From positions 32,285,828 to 32,349,827 of the forward strand of contig NC_079876.1 in assembly GCF_029227915.1 (NCBI RefSeq): 64,000 nt of DNA, in the 5' to 3' direction. The notes beneath the pieces were generated by a model that was not told the DNA's origin, ran no database searches, and saw only the letters and a list, made by a program, of their open reading frames with translations. A program made the translations under genes and the position numbers. This document shows, piece by piece, positions 48,481 to 60,605 of this stretch. Position 1 is the first letter of the stretch; every line of letters starts with the position of its first letter. This DNA is from Hydractinia symbiolongicarpus (Eukaryota > Cnidaria > Hydrozoa > Anthoathecata > Hydractiniidae).

Positions 48481-49419
48481 GTAAGATGCGCTCTCTCATC
48501 AAAATTTAAGTGAATTAATTCAATAGTAAGGTTATAATAAAATATTGGTAATAAATAGTAAAAAGTAATAGTAGTAGTGTCGTAAATAATTATATAATAA
48601 GAAATACTCTCCCCTTTTTTTTGGTGATGACAAACCTGCTTGATTTCAAAATGTTCCCCGGGCTCAGTAACTTCGCTGACAGTACCTGGGTCAAGGAGCA
48701 ACTAAGTTTTTTTCTTTTCTCCATTGATGATTGCGATTGTGATTGCTATAATGACATGATTAATCCATACCTTCCTTTTGTTAAATTTTTCACACATAAG
48801 TTATATACAAATTGTAACAAAACAGGGTAGCTGTAATGATAATATTTTTGCAAGGATTTTTTGTAAAACACTGACCATACACTGTTGTATGGTAGTAACA
48901 AAACAGGTAGCTGTAATGATAATAATATTTTTTAAGGATAAATACACTTATTCTTAGCGTTTAAGTCTTATCATTGAATTCCTGTGCGTGCAGATGACAG
49001 AGCCCCTCTCTTTGCTTCTCTATGTTTCTTTTCTTGCCTACCGGGCTCGGCATGACTCCGGCCGACAGTACCTGGTTTCTGGAGCGGCAGTATGACTGTC
49101 CATGTTGGACTTAACAAGCTATATTTTCAATATGTTTTTCGTTTGTCCTACAGGCATGCTGACGAGCCCTGACATTGGGGGAAACAGTCTTATTTATTGC
49201 GGTGCAGAAGCGATTGCGAAAATATTCCTATTCTGTCATACCTGAGGCCTTACAAATTAAAACACTTATATACGCATTGGTTGCGTAAAACACGCAAAGA
49301 CCCGAAGCAGTGTTTTTTTTGTTTTTTTTTTACGCTTTGACATAGTAAAAAAATTGCCTACATCCGTGCCTGGCGAGGTAGTACGACCTTTAAAAATGTA
49401 GGTTGTATAATTATAAATG
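48481..49419. other. Intergenic, one short duplication
   Basis: aaaacagg(g)tagctgtaatgataat occurs at about 48820 and 48897 (a 75-bp tandem duplication). Nothing else supported. Confidence 0.4.
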
Positions 49420-49678
49420 GACTGCATCAAATTTCTATTTTGCAGAAATAGGGCACACAATTTATTTGTAGTGTTGAAACGTTCCAGATTAATTTCAATG
49501 TGCAATTGGATTTAGAATAAGTATATATACACCATTTTTCTACTTTGTAGAAACAGGGCACACAATTTATTTTTTGACTTGAAACATTACAGGTTATTTT
49601 GATTTGTGCAACTGTGGGCTGTTATATTGATTTTTCTATTTTTGCAGAAATGGGGCACATATATTTTTTGACTTAAGG

Positions 49679-50081
49679 CCAAGATTCACACACGGAAAAC
49701 GTTCCGCGGACCGGACCGGATCAAACAAAAACAAAGCTTTGCCCATGCACATTGTTAGCTCATTACGCAATCGAAACGGAAAATTGTGCAGTCCGAGAAG
49801 CTAGAAGACAGTTGAAATGTTTTTAACTTTTTTTCTGGTCCGCGAAGCGACTAGCATTTTTGACCAATACCAAGCTACAAAATATAGCCAAGTGACATCA
49901 AGAAACGACCGGCAGAAGCAAGCACATGTTTTTTATCCATATTATGTTGTTATTATTGTCGTAGCAACGTAGAAATTAATATTCGGTCTTTAACGTACTG
50001 GAACAGAACGGAACGAAACAGAACAGATTTTTATCGTTATCCGGTTCGGTCCGTGGAACGTTTTGCGTGTGTGGATACTGG
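49679..50081. mobile_element. 403-bp TIR element inside the satellite
   Basis: Left ccaagattcacacac...aaaacgttcc..cggaccg and right end (reverse complement ccagtatccacacac...aaaacgttcc.cggaccg) form about 45 bp of imperfect TIR. The satellite words ttttttgactta and aaacgttac lie on either side; acttaa/actttaa could be an imperfect target duplication. GC-rich ends contrast with the host array. Confidence 0.75.
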
Positions 50082-50959
50082 ACTTTAAACGTTACTGGTT
50101 ATTTTGACTTTTGCAGATGCATTATAAATAAGGCCGTATCAATTTTTTTATTTTGCATTACTGAAGCATACGTATTCTATTTTTTGACTTAAAATGCTAG
50201 AGGTTGTTTTGATTTGATCAACTGTGTTACAAATCATATTGCATCGATGTTTCTATTTTGCAGAAATGGAGCACACATTGTATTTTTTAACTTAAACGTT
50301 ACAGGTTATTTTTATTTGAACAACGGTGTTATAAATAAGGCTGTATCGATTTTCCTATTTTGTAGAAATGGGCCACACAATTTATTTTTTGACTTAAAAC
50401 ATTACAGCTTGTTTTGATTTGTGCAACTGCAGCATAAATAAGAATATATTGTTTTTTTTTCTATTTTTGTAGAAACGGGGCACACAACATATTTTTTGAC
50501 TTGTAACATTACAGGTTATTTTGATTTGTGCAAATGTGTTATAAATAGGCAGTATCAATTTTTCTGTTTTTACAGAAATGGGGCACACATTCTATTTTTT
50601 GTGTTGAATCGTTATAGATTAATTTCAATGTGCAACTGGATGAAGAATAAGAATACAACATTTTTCTATTTTGTAGAAATGGGGCACACAACATATTTTT
50701 TGACTTAAACGTTACAGGTTATTTTGAGTTGTTCAACTGCGTTATAAAAGGCAGTATCAATTTTTCTGTTTTTACAGAAATGGGGCACACATTATATTTT
50801 TTTTTTACTTAAACGTTGCAGATTATTTTGACTTGTGTAGCTGCGTTATGAATAAAGGCTGTATCAATATTTCTATTTTTTCAGAAATTGGGCACACATT
50901 CTTTTTTGTGTTAAAACATACATCTTAATTTCAATGCGCACCTGGGTTTACAATAAGAA

Positions 50960-51470
50960 TTATACGAGTATAGAACCAACATTGACCAATTTAATTTTGT
51001 ATTGACAATATATTTCGATCTTCTAAAATCATCTTCAGGTTTAAAATATATAAAAACAAGATTAAAATCCGTTATATAAAAAAATGTAAATTGCGTATCA
51101 CTCCTTTCTACAGTAAAAAAAATTTATCAACAACCGAGTAAAAATTCAAATGTACAAGAGAAAAGAAAATTAAACAATTGACAAGTCTCCCATGAGACAC
51201 TATCCGTATAAATCAAAATAATTAAAATTTTATTACTAAAGTATGGCTTTTGTATTCATTCTTAGTGTTTAACTTAGGACGTATATCGTTAATAATCAAA
51301 GCTTCAAGAGTCTCTAGATGATGCATTGACTTCGTTGATGATGCTAAAATATCTAAAATTATATAAATAGAATGAAATAAAAAATATAAAAATAAAAGTA
51401 TAAAAATAGAATAAGTAATAACTAAGTAAGTAAGATAAGTAAATATTATATAAATAGGATAAAAATGCAC
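50960..51470 (-). mobile_element. Insert in the satellite resembling a Penelope-like element terminus
   Basis: Interrupts the array. It includes caatatatttcgatcttct and atcatcttcagg, wording often seen in terminal regions of Penelope-like elements, and PLE RT fragments are present at 58.5 and 59.5 kb. It has no coding part here. The assignment is tentative. Confidence 0.35.
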
Positions 51471-54398
51471 CATTTTTCTATTTTGCATAAATGGAGCATA
51501 CATTCTATTTTTTGACTTGAAACATCAGGTTATCTTGATTTGTTCCACTGCGTTAAATAAGACTGCATTGATTTTTCTATTTTTACAGAAATGTGTCACA
51601 CAGTTTATATTTTGACCTAAAACATTGCAGGCTATTTTGATTTGTGCAACTGCGCTATAAATAAGGTTGATTCAATTTTTCTATTTTGCAGAAATAGGGC
51701 ACACAACTTATTTTTTGACTTGAAACGTTACAGGGTATTTTGATTTGTGCAACCCTGTTGTGAATAAGCCTGCATCTATTTTTATATTTTGCACAAATGG
51801 TGCACACAATTTATTTTTTGACTTATAAAAACGTTGCTGGTTATTATTTCTGTGCAACTCTGTTATGAATAGTGCTGCATCTTTTTTTTTTTTATTCAAC
51901 AGAAATGGGGCACACAATTTATTTTTTGACCTTTATAACGTTGCTGGTTAATATCTCTGTGCAACTCTGTTGTTATGAATAGGGCTGCATTTTTTTTCCT
52001 ATTTAACAGAAATGGGGCACACAATTTATTTTTTGACTTATAAAACGTTGCTGGTTATTATCTCTACGCAACTCTGTTATGAATAGGGCTGCATCTTTTT
52101 TTCCTATTTAACAGAAATGGGGCACACAATTTATTTTTTGAATTATAAAACGTTGCTGGTTAATATCTCTGTGCAACTCTGTTATGAATAGGGCTGCATC
52201 TTTCTTTTTTATTTAACAGAAATGGGGCACACAATTGATTTTTTGACTTATAAAACGTTGCTGGTTATTATCTCTGCGCAACTCTGTTATGAATAGGGCT
52301 GCATCTTTTTTTCCTATTTAACAGAAATGGGGCACACAATTTATTTTTTGAATTATAAAACGTTGCTGGTTATTATCTCTACGCAACTCTGTTATGAATA
52401 GGGCTGCATCTTTTTTTCCTATTTAACAGAAATGGGGCACACAATTTATTTTTTGAATTATAAAACGTTGCTGGTTAATATCTCTGTGCAACTCTGTTAT
52501 GAATAGGGCTGCATCTTTCTTTTTTATTTAACAGAAATGGGGCACACAATTGATTTTTTGACTTATAAAACATTGCTGGTTATTATTTCTGTGCAACTCT
52601 GTTTGTGAATAGGGCTGCATCTTTTTTTCCTATTTAACAGAAATGGGGCACACAATTTATTCTTTGACTTATAAAACGTTGCTGGTTATTATTTCTGTGC
52701 AACTCTGTTATGAATAGGGCTGCACCTTTTTTTTTTCTATTTAACAGAAATGGGGCACACAATTTATTTTTTGACTTATAAAACGTTACTGGTTATTATT
52801 TCTGTGCAACTCTGTTATGAATAGGGCTGCATCTTTTTTTTCTATTTAACAGAAATGGGGCACACAATTTATTTTTTGACTTATAAAACGTTGCTGGTTA
52901 TTATCTCTGTGCAACTCTGTTATGAATAGGGCTGCATCTTTCTTTTCTATTTAACAGAAATGGGGCACATAATTTATTTTTTGACTTATAAAACGTTGCT
53001 GGTTATTATCTCTGCGCAACTCTGTTATGAATAGGGCTGCATCTTTCTTTTCTATTTAACAGAAATGGGGCACACAATTTATTTTTTGACTTATAAAACG
53101 TTGCTGGTTATTATCTCTGCGCAACTCTGTTATGAATAGGGCTGCATCTTTTTTTCCTATTTAACAGAAATGGGGCACACAATTTATTTTTTGACTTATA
53201 AAACGTTGCTGGTTATTATCTCTGCGCAACTCTGTTATGAATAGGGCTGCATCTTTTTTTCCTATTTAACAGAAATGGGGCACATAATTTATTTTTTGAC
53301 TTATAAAACGTTGCTGGTTATTATCTCTGCGCAACTCTGTTATGAATAGGGCTGCATCTTTTTTTCCTATTTAACAGAAATGGGGCACACAATTGATTTT
53401 TTGAATTATAAAACGTTGCTGGTTAATATCTCTGTGCAACTCTGTTATGAATAGGGCTGCATCTTTCTTTTGTATTTAACAGAAATGGGGCACACAATTT
53501 ATTTTTTGACTTATAAAACGTTGCTGGTTCTTATCTCTGTGCAACTGTGTTTGTGAATAGGGCTGCATCTTTTTTCCTATTTAACAGAAATGGGGCACAC
53601 AATTGATTTTTTGACTTATAAAACCTTGCTGGTTGTTATCTCTGCGCAGCTCTGTTTTGAATAGGGCTGCATCTTTTTTTCCTATTTAACAGAAATGGGG
53701 CACACAATTGATTTTTTGACTTATAAAACGTTGCTGGTTATTATCTCTGTGCAACTCTGTTTGTGAATAGGGCTGCATCTTTTTTTCCTATTTAACAGAA
53801 ATGGGGCACACAATTTATTCTTTGACTTATAAAACGTTGCTGGTTATTATCTCTGTGCAACTCTGTTTGTGAATAGGGCTGCATCTTTTTTTCCTATTTA
53901 ACAGAAATGGGGCACACAATTTATTCTTTGACTTATAAAACGTTGCTGGTTATTATTTCTGTGCAACTCTGTTATGAATAGGGCTGCACCTTTTTTTTTC
54001 TATATAACAGAAATGGGGCACACAATTTATTTTTTGACTTATAAAACGTTGCTGGTTAATATCTCTGTGCAACTCTGTTATGAATAGGGCTGCATCTTTT
54101 TTTCTTATTTAACAGAAATGGGGCACACAATTTATTTTTTGACTTATATAACGTTGCTGGTTAATATCTCTGTGCAACTCTGTTGTTATGAATAGGGCTG
54201 CATCTTTTTTTTCTATTTAACAGAAATGGGGCACACAATTTATTTTTTGACTTATAAAACGTTACTGGTTATTATTTCTGTGCAACTCTGTTATGAATAG
54301 GGCTGCATCTTTTTTTCCTATTTAACAGAAATGGGGCACACAATTTATTTTTTCACTCATAAAACGTTGCCGGTTATTATCACTGTGCAACTCTTTGT

Positions 54399-54752
54399 GG
54401 CGCCGTAGATTAGTGGTTTCAGCTCTCGTACTCTGTGCGGGAGACCGGGGTTTGATTCCTCTTGACAGCGATTCAACATGGGCGAGTGAATGTTACCATA
54501 GCCCCGGGTTAACCCAAGCCATGTGAGGGAAATTGGGAAGATGGCACACTGTGTGGGCCGTTGGATGTTGCTGGGATTGTCTATCAGAGCGCGGGCTCTA
54601 ATTGGTCTGCTTAGCTCAAAATGAGCATTAAATACTCTAGGACTCTCCATCTACGCCATGGCCCCTCCTGGAAATAATAGACAGGGTATATCCCTCGATA
54701 TTTGTGAGGCTAGCCATGTAAAATATGCACATCTATCTATCTATCTATCTAT
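54399..54752 (+). mobile_element. Full-length tRNA-derived SINE with (ATCT)n tail, inserted in the satellite
   Basis: tRNA-like head with A box (tagattagtgg) and B box (ggtttgattcc) at 54399-54475, a body of about 250 bp, and a tail of about five ATCT units. It sits between gtgcaactct and gttatgaatagggctg, which are contiguous in every other satellite unit. The pol III boxes imply internal transcription. An open stretch on the minus strand through it is not a gene. Confidence 0.85.
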
Positions 54753-55145
54753 CTGTTATGAATAGGGCTGACCTTTTTTTTTCTATTTAACAGAAATGGG
54801 GCACACAATTTATTTTTTGACTTATAAAACGTTGCTGGTTATTATCTCTGTGCAACTCTGTTTGTGAATAGGGCTGCATCTTTTTTTCCTATTTAACAGA
54901 AATGGGGCACACAATTTATTCTTTGACTTATAAAACGTTGCTGGTTATTATTTCTGTGCAACTCTGTTATGAATAGGGCTGCACTTTTTTTTTCTATTTA
55001 ATAGAAATGGGGCACACAATTTATTTTTTGACTTATCAAACGTTGCTGGTTATTATCTCTGTGCAACTCTGTTATGAATAGGGCTGCATCTTTTTTTCCT
55101 ATTTAACAGAAATGGGGCACACAATTTATTTTTTGACTTATTTCT

Positions 55146-56880
55146 ATTTTGCAGAATTAGTGCACACATTTTATTTTCAACGTTACTAGTTATTTTCATT
55201 ATAAAATTCTGTTATAAGTATATGATATAAATGATAAAGCTTGCGCTATATCATTTATGCAAAATCTTTTACATTTGTTTAGCAATAAAGGATGTTACCA
55301 TTTTAAATAAGCACAAAGCTCGGGTTTTTTTATTTTTCTATCCCATGCCTATTAAAAATAATTTTGCTTTAAGCTATCCTTACTGGTTTAAGTTTTATAA
55401 AAATGAAGCTTGTGGTTTTAAAACCAATACCATAGGAATCAACCGTGACTAAATTAACAAACAACTGTGCTTGTTTTGATCTCTGATTTTACACCTCTAT
55501 TAACAAAATTCTGCAACATTTGCCGTATATATTCAAGAAGGATTTTTATACTTTTTAGCTCCATTACAACGAAAAAAATTTGGATTTTATTATCTTCTAA
55601 AGACTACACTGAAGAAACCGACCGAAGTACTGGAGAAAGATTTTTTTACGATGAAGATGTATATATTATAAGAACTAAAATAAAACGTAAATTGAATTAT
55701 GATGTGATATATTTCCTGTCACTAGTTATATTCACGTGTTTTTTTAAGAAACTATCCCCAAAAACCTCAAAATCTTTATAAAATTTTGAGAAAACCGCCA
55801 GCCTCAGCGTTTTAAACTGCAATTTACAGTCATCATAATTGTAAAAAACAAAACAGAATCAAGTTTCTTTTTATCAGTAATTAAATACACATATACTAAA
55901 CAAAGTTTTATCTTAAAAATAACAAAATAAGTCTTTTTTCTTCTGTTAATAATGAAAATCTCAACAAAAAGTAAATAGAGTGATAAAATTTAAGAAATGA
56001 TTAAGAAAAATTCAGCCTATATTCAGGCATTTTGTTAAGAAAATTGAGACTCAGGTCAAGAACAATTATAAAATGGAAATGTGTACTGTCTGTGAAAAAA
56101 TAAATACTAAATGTTGAGAAAAAACAAATTTTATTGCTAATTCTTGGTTGTGCTTCCATGTACCAACTTAGCAGATTAGATATGACTTAATTTTAAGCTG
56201 TTTTGAGCATTTAAGGGGGATCGCGATCCAGCAGGACGTTTTACAGAGTTTACGACGACCCTGCTGAACACAGAATTTCTGTTATCGCTTGTACAGGTGA
56301 AAAAACCTTTTCTAATGTTTTTTATATCAATATGAGTATCTGAAGTTTGTTATATCCAGTTATGGTCGAGCGGCTATATGTTGCTAGATATTTAAAGAAT
56401 TAAAAGACACAGATAACAACAAGTATCAACTAGCTAAATGTGCCTCTTCATAAGACGAAGTCTCTCTATATACTGGGGTGTTTATGTACACTAAGGTCCG
56501 TGGTTATGTTAGTAGCTGACTATATACTATTGTGTAAATAGTGAGCGACCCATAACAACGTTGACAAATGACAGGTGGTTTCAGTAAAAACAGTCATTTT
56601 TGTTCGCACTTTGAAATCAACATCGCTAGCTACAAACACCATGCGCAATCCCGTGCAATAATCTGCATATTCTTTATGTTTAGAGTTGCTAAAACATCTA
56701 TTTAAAAAAAATTATATGCGGCTAGTGTAAAGAAAACTATTTAAATTTTGTTTCACATGCGCCGACATTTACCAGAAATCCCAACCTCGAATGTGACTGC
56801 ACATAGTCACGACGCATTTTTCTCTTTGCGACCTGTGTCCTTTATGGCTTCACGAATGTGTTTTTAACGTCAGGATTTGA
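55146..56880. other. Intergenic, no recognised gene
   Basis: AT-rich. Plus-strand open stretches at 55231-55452 and 55467-55781 have biased, Lys/Phe/Ile-rich composition and no family resemblance. Confidence 0.5.
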
Positions 56881-57000
56881 CGCTAAGTCCTTACCAACAT
56901 CTTTTTCCAGTATTTGAAATCTATGAATATGAGAAATTTACGCTAAGTCGTTACCAACATCTTTTACCAGTATTTGAAATCTATGAATAGGAGAATTTCA
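56881..57000 (+). repeat. 60-bp tandem duplication
   Basis: Two copies starting cgctaagtc at 56881 and 56941 with only a handful of differences across exactly 60 bp each; a recent local duplication. Confidence 0.95.
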
Positions 57001-57905
57001 CGTAACTAGTTAACTACCTGCAATCTTCGTCTAAAGTTTTTAAAACACCTACATTATGACCATACATCCAGTTGTTGTTCACTGATTCATATATGGCGCA
57101 ATTCTTGGTCCGTTGACTGGCTTAATTAGCACATTTGATTTGATGTTTACCATGTGTAGCTGCGTTTATAACACTTCTGTAGGGCTCTTTTGTATGTGTG
57201 AAGTTATTTTTTACCTTAATGGCACTATAAATAATCAATTTTCTGGCATTTCAATTTATGGATATATTTGCGTTTTATGAATGCTTTTCACAATTAAGGG
57301 ACACGATTTATATGTAAGATATGCATAAAAAGGGGACAAAAATTTTAAAAAATGATCTCAATGTCAGATCCTGTTTTTATTATTTATAACGATATATTAT
57401 AACGATATATCGGTAAATGACATAGTCCAAGTCAAATAATGAAGGAATTCTAGCTTTATCACCTTGAAAATTAATATATAAAATGTAAATTGATTTAAAT
57501 GAATACCAAGTTAAAGCAGGTATATCGATGTCACATCAAACACTGAACTTACATGAGGGCTTCATAGAATATATAAGACATTTTCAAAATTCATTGAAAT
57601 TTTCTATTTATTTAAAAAAATCAAATGTCACCTTAAACTTCATTTACCACGCTCAACAAATATATACTCCAAATTTTTGAAGGTCAATGATTCCGTTAGA
57701 AAAAAATATATCAATAAACTAACTGCAGGACTCTAAAGCATGCTAGATGGAGAATATTTTAGTCATATATAAACAGTTGAAAATAGTCCTTACTTTGTTC
57801 AAAATATGCCCGAAAATCAAAGGGGACACGAATATGTCCCCTTTAATTTCACGTCCCCCAAATGTGCGTGTTTAAGGTAAAGCATGTCACCCTAACCTAC
57901 TTATA

Positions 57906-57908
<3 letters not shown>
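57001..57908. other. Intergenic, GGGGAC words near the end
   Basis: aaggggacac and gtcccctttaattt, cacgtccccca at 57820-57865 resemble the flank of the first (AT)n tract. Nothing else supported. Confidence 0.4.

Positions 57909-57994
<86 letters not shown>
57909..57994. repeat. (AT)n microsatellite, about 86 bp
   Basis: Perfect AT dinucleotide run of about 43 units next to GGGGAC-containing sequence. Confidence 0.95.
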
Positions 57995-57997
<3 letters not shown>

Positions 57998-58477
57998 TTT
58001 GACGTGTGTGTAAAAGAATTGTTTGATACTTTTTATATAAAGTTAACTTGTGGCTGCTCAGTTTTGTGATTTGACGGAATGAGCGAAAAATGTAAAAAAC
58101 GTAATAAAGTAATTGACATGAAACCCCTAATGACACGATAAAGTAACTATTGACAATTAAACAATATTTAAAGCTAAGATGAAACATAATGATACAGATG
58201 GGACGTCAGAGACAATGAGACACGAAACTGGACAAGTCAGCAAAGAAATTGAATAAACAAGGCATAACAATAAACACTACATACCAGCGTCATTAGTGTT
58301 ATTTAAATTTGTAAGTGTTCTTTAATTTTGTATTTTGTCATTAAAAATATGTTTGGGGAATGCATTCCAAGAAACAAATAGGCGAATAATAAAAAGTTTG
58401 CTATTGAAAAAATCCATTTGGGGCCAGTCACAGGACTGCGAATCCAGGTAACTTTATGGTTTCAATTTGTGTAACTT
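57995..58477. other. Intergenic, no recognised feature
   Basis: AT-rich spacer; the minus-strand open stretch at 57897-58187 runs into the microsatellite and is not convincing. Confidence 0.45.
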
Positions 58478-58725
58478 TCACTGTTTGTATATTGTCCCGT
58501 GTAACTGTCGAAATATGGCTAGACCATTTAGTGCAATATCAGCATGCAAAATATGTGTCATCAACGTACCTGTTGTAAAGTTGATTGGACCATCGTTTAC
58601 TAAACTTTGAATTATAACCTCCTCTTGTTCAGTCTTAATTATGTTTGCAAGAAATGGTCCCACTGAACCACCCATACTAACCCCATCAGTTTGTTCATAC
58701 AACGGATTTTATCCCTTTTACTGCC
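58478..58725 (-). pseudogene. Penelope-like element RT fragment 1
   Basis: Minus strand YEQTDGVSMGGSVGPFLANI followed by TEQEEVIIQSL matches the Penelope-like RT block Y.Q.DGV.MGSPLGP..AN, with GSPL changed to GGSV. The following catalytic YVDD region is lost. Confidence 0.75.
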
Positions 58726-59339
58726 TTCTTAAGCGAGCCTTTGTAATAGATCTTTTGTTGCATAAAAAGGTGTATACGTTGATGTATGAAAATAGCTTTT
58801 GTTAAAACTTCATTTGATCTTGTTGCTTTTCAATATCGAGTGCAGTGATATTTTTGGATTAACTTTCTTACTCTATTGGTTAAAATTTATATTAGTTTTG
58901 TTATTGATGACATATATTAAAAGGAATCTCGAACGTTTTTACTATTAGAAAATTTAGTATGCGCACATAATTATTCAAGATAAAAACCCCTTTGAATGAG
59001 CTTGCTTTTATAATCACTTTCTTGTTTGCTACAGAAATTTAAAACACAATTTACCTAGTTGAAAATTAGTGCACGTGGAGCAAATTTAACAAGATCGTCA
59101 TCCTTGGTGGTATGCACTCAAGTCCAGATATAAAATTACTTTTAAGTACAGACAGTTGATTTTCTATAAATGTAGAACAATCAAAAATTAAAAGAACATT
59201 ATCTAATATGTATTAATACAAAGTTAAACAGTAACCATACAGATTAAATAACTAATCGTATAAATACAATAGAGCTGATCTGATGTTGTTTTCTTAAGTG
59301 GGAAATATCCCGCATTGTGAACAAACTCTCTTTAATTAT
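58726..59339. other. Spacer between the two Penelope-like fragments
   Basis: AT-rich, no recognisable coding. May be decayed element sequence. Confidence 0.4.
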
Positions 59340-59925
59340 TAACAAATACGGGTTGTTCCCTCAGACAGTATACTGAAGTCGTCAAGAGATGATGTGTTGT
59401 GACAGGCTTTCGGATGATCTTTAATGGTTGTAAAATGTCATTTGTTCAAATAATTCTGAATTTTTGACAAGTGATCCGGAGATGAAAACAACACAAAGAT
59501 ATTGTCAACGTACCTTTTAAAGTAGACTGGCTTGAATTCCGTTGGACAATTGTTCAGCAGGTTTTGCTCATGATAGCGAAAAACGCATTAGTAAGTGTGG
59601 GGCGTAGGGGTTAAGCCACAGCTACTCCATCAATTTGTTGGTAAAGTTTGTTATTGAAAATGAGATATGACTCCTTGGTAGCAAACACTAAAAAGATTTA
59701 AACTTACTTCTAGTTAGACCTTGACAGTTGTCACATTGATCAAAGATCAGGCTGGTACATATTTCGTTTATCGTTTGTCGTTTCATTGAACGGAATTTTG
59801 GTAAATAAAGAGTCAATGGCAAGGCTGGCCATATAGAGACTGTTATCTTGTTGAATGATGTCTTCAGAAAAGGAAAAAGAGTCGTGAAATGTATATTTTT
59901 TTTTGCTATTAAATAACACAAGAGC
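59340..59925 (-). pseudogene. Penelope-like element RT fragment 2, frameshifted
   Basis: Minus-strand pieces in order: SLYMASLAIDSLFTKIPFNE, LYQQIDGVAVA (then a stop), LRPTLTNAF, FKRYVDNIFVLFSSPDHLSK with the catalytic YVDD reading YVDN, and IKDHPKACHNTSSLDDFSIL. This is the fingers-palm part of a Penelope-like RT with several frame changes. It repeats the DGV block of fragment 1, so two insertions or a duplication are present. Confidence 0.8.
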
Positions 59926-60239
59926 AAAAAGCTTAGTTAACTTATAGACCGGTGTAGCGATGACAAATATAGGTCTAATACGCTTTTTATAGACCTTGTT
60001 ATGACCCTAAAGTATATTACAACACCAGGTATATAGGCGAGACGCCGCGTAATCTGAAGGTTCGGGCGTGCACCGCAGAAAGCCTGCCTTACAGATAAGA
60101 AATCAACAACGTTTAATTTTATAGCTAATAAGGAAGGCGAACAAAAATTATTTTGTGACAGCCACAAAATAAATATTAAGCGTGAGAATTTTTTTTAAAG
60201 ATTCATAAATCCTAAAATAACTGCACGGAGAAATCCCGG

Positions 60240-60605
60240 AGAGACTATATCGACTCTCTTACGAGAGTCATGAAGAGTCTGCGCCAGACTCATGTTTTGT
60301 GTCTCTTGAAAGACTCTTGCAAGCCATTCATTCTCTTAAGAGAGCCATCAAAGACTCTCTTCGCAGAGTCTCTCGCGCTAAAGAAACCGTTAGAAGAGTC
60401 ATTTTTAGTCGCAGAGAAGAGTCATAAAACTTTGACTGTTTTAAGAGAGTCTTTAAAAGACTTTCTTCGCAGAGTCTTTCCCGCTGAAAAACCCTTAGAA
60501 GAGTCAATTTGAGTAGCCGTGAAGAGTCATTGATATAAAGACTCTTCCACGAGAGTCATTGACACTCCTTTTGAAACCCTCTATTAAGACTCATTGTTGA
60601 CATAA
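60240..60605. mobile_element. GAGTC/GACTC palindromic foldback element
   Basis: About 360 bp built from agagtc, gactct and aagagtcat words in both orientations, with two diverged tandem units of about 106 bp (ttcgcagagtct near 60360 and 60466). No coding, although one frame is open for 80 codons. Its design parallels the GACGTC element at 11-14 kb. Confidence 0.7.

Larger units (their letters stand above)
49420..55145 (+). repeat. Approximately 105-bp satellite array with splice-acceptor-like motif in each unit
   Basis: Unit: tcctatttaacagaaatggg, gcacacaatttattttttga, cttataaaacgttgctgg, ttattatctctgtgcaactc, tgttatgaatagggctgcat. Copies from about 51.93 kb to 55.14 kb are nearly identical (about 27), those from 49.42 to 51.93 kb are increasingly diverged. 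Each has T-rich tract plus AG (taacag or tgcag or tgtag) before aaatggggcac. A three-unit higher-order period is seen: 52061-52260 recurs at 52375-52574 (314 bp). No coding. Confidence 0.95.

Noticed and set aside
49420-55145. CRISPR-like array of regular repeats
   Set aside because: The repeat unit is about 105 bp throughout with no unique spacers, in animal DNA; it is a satellite.
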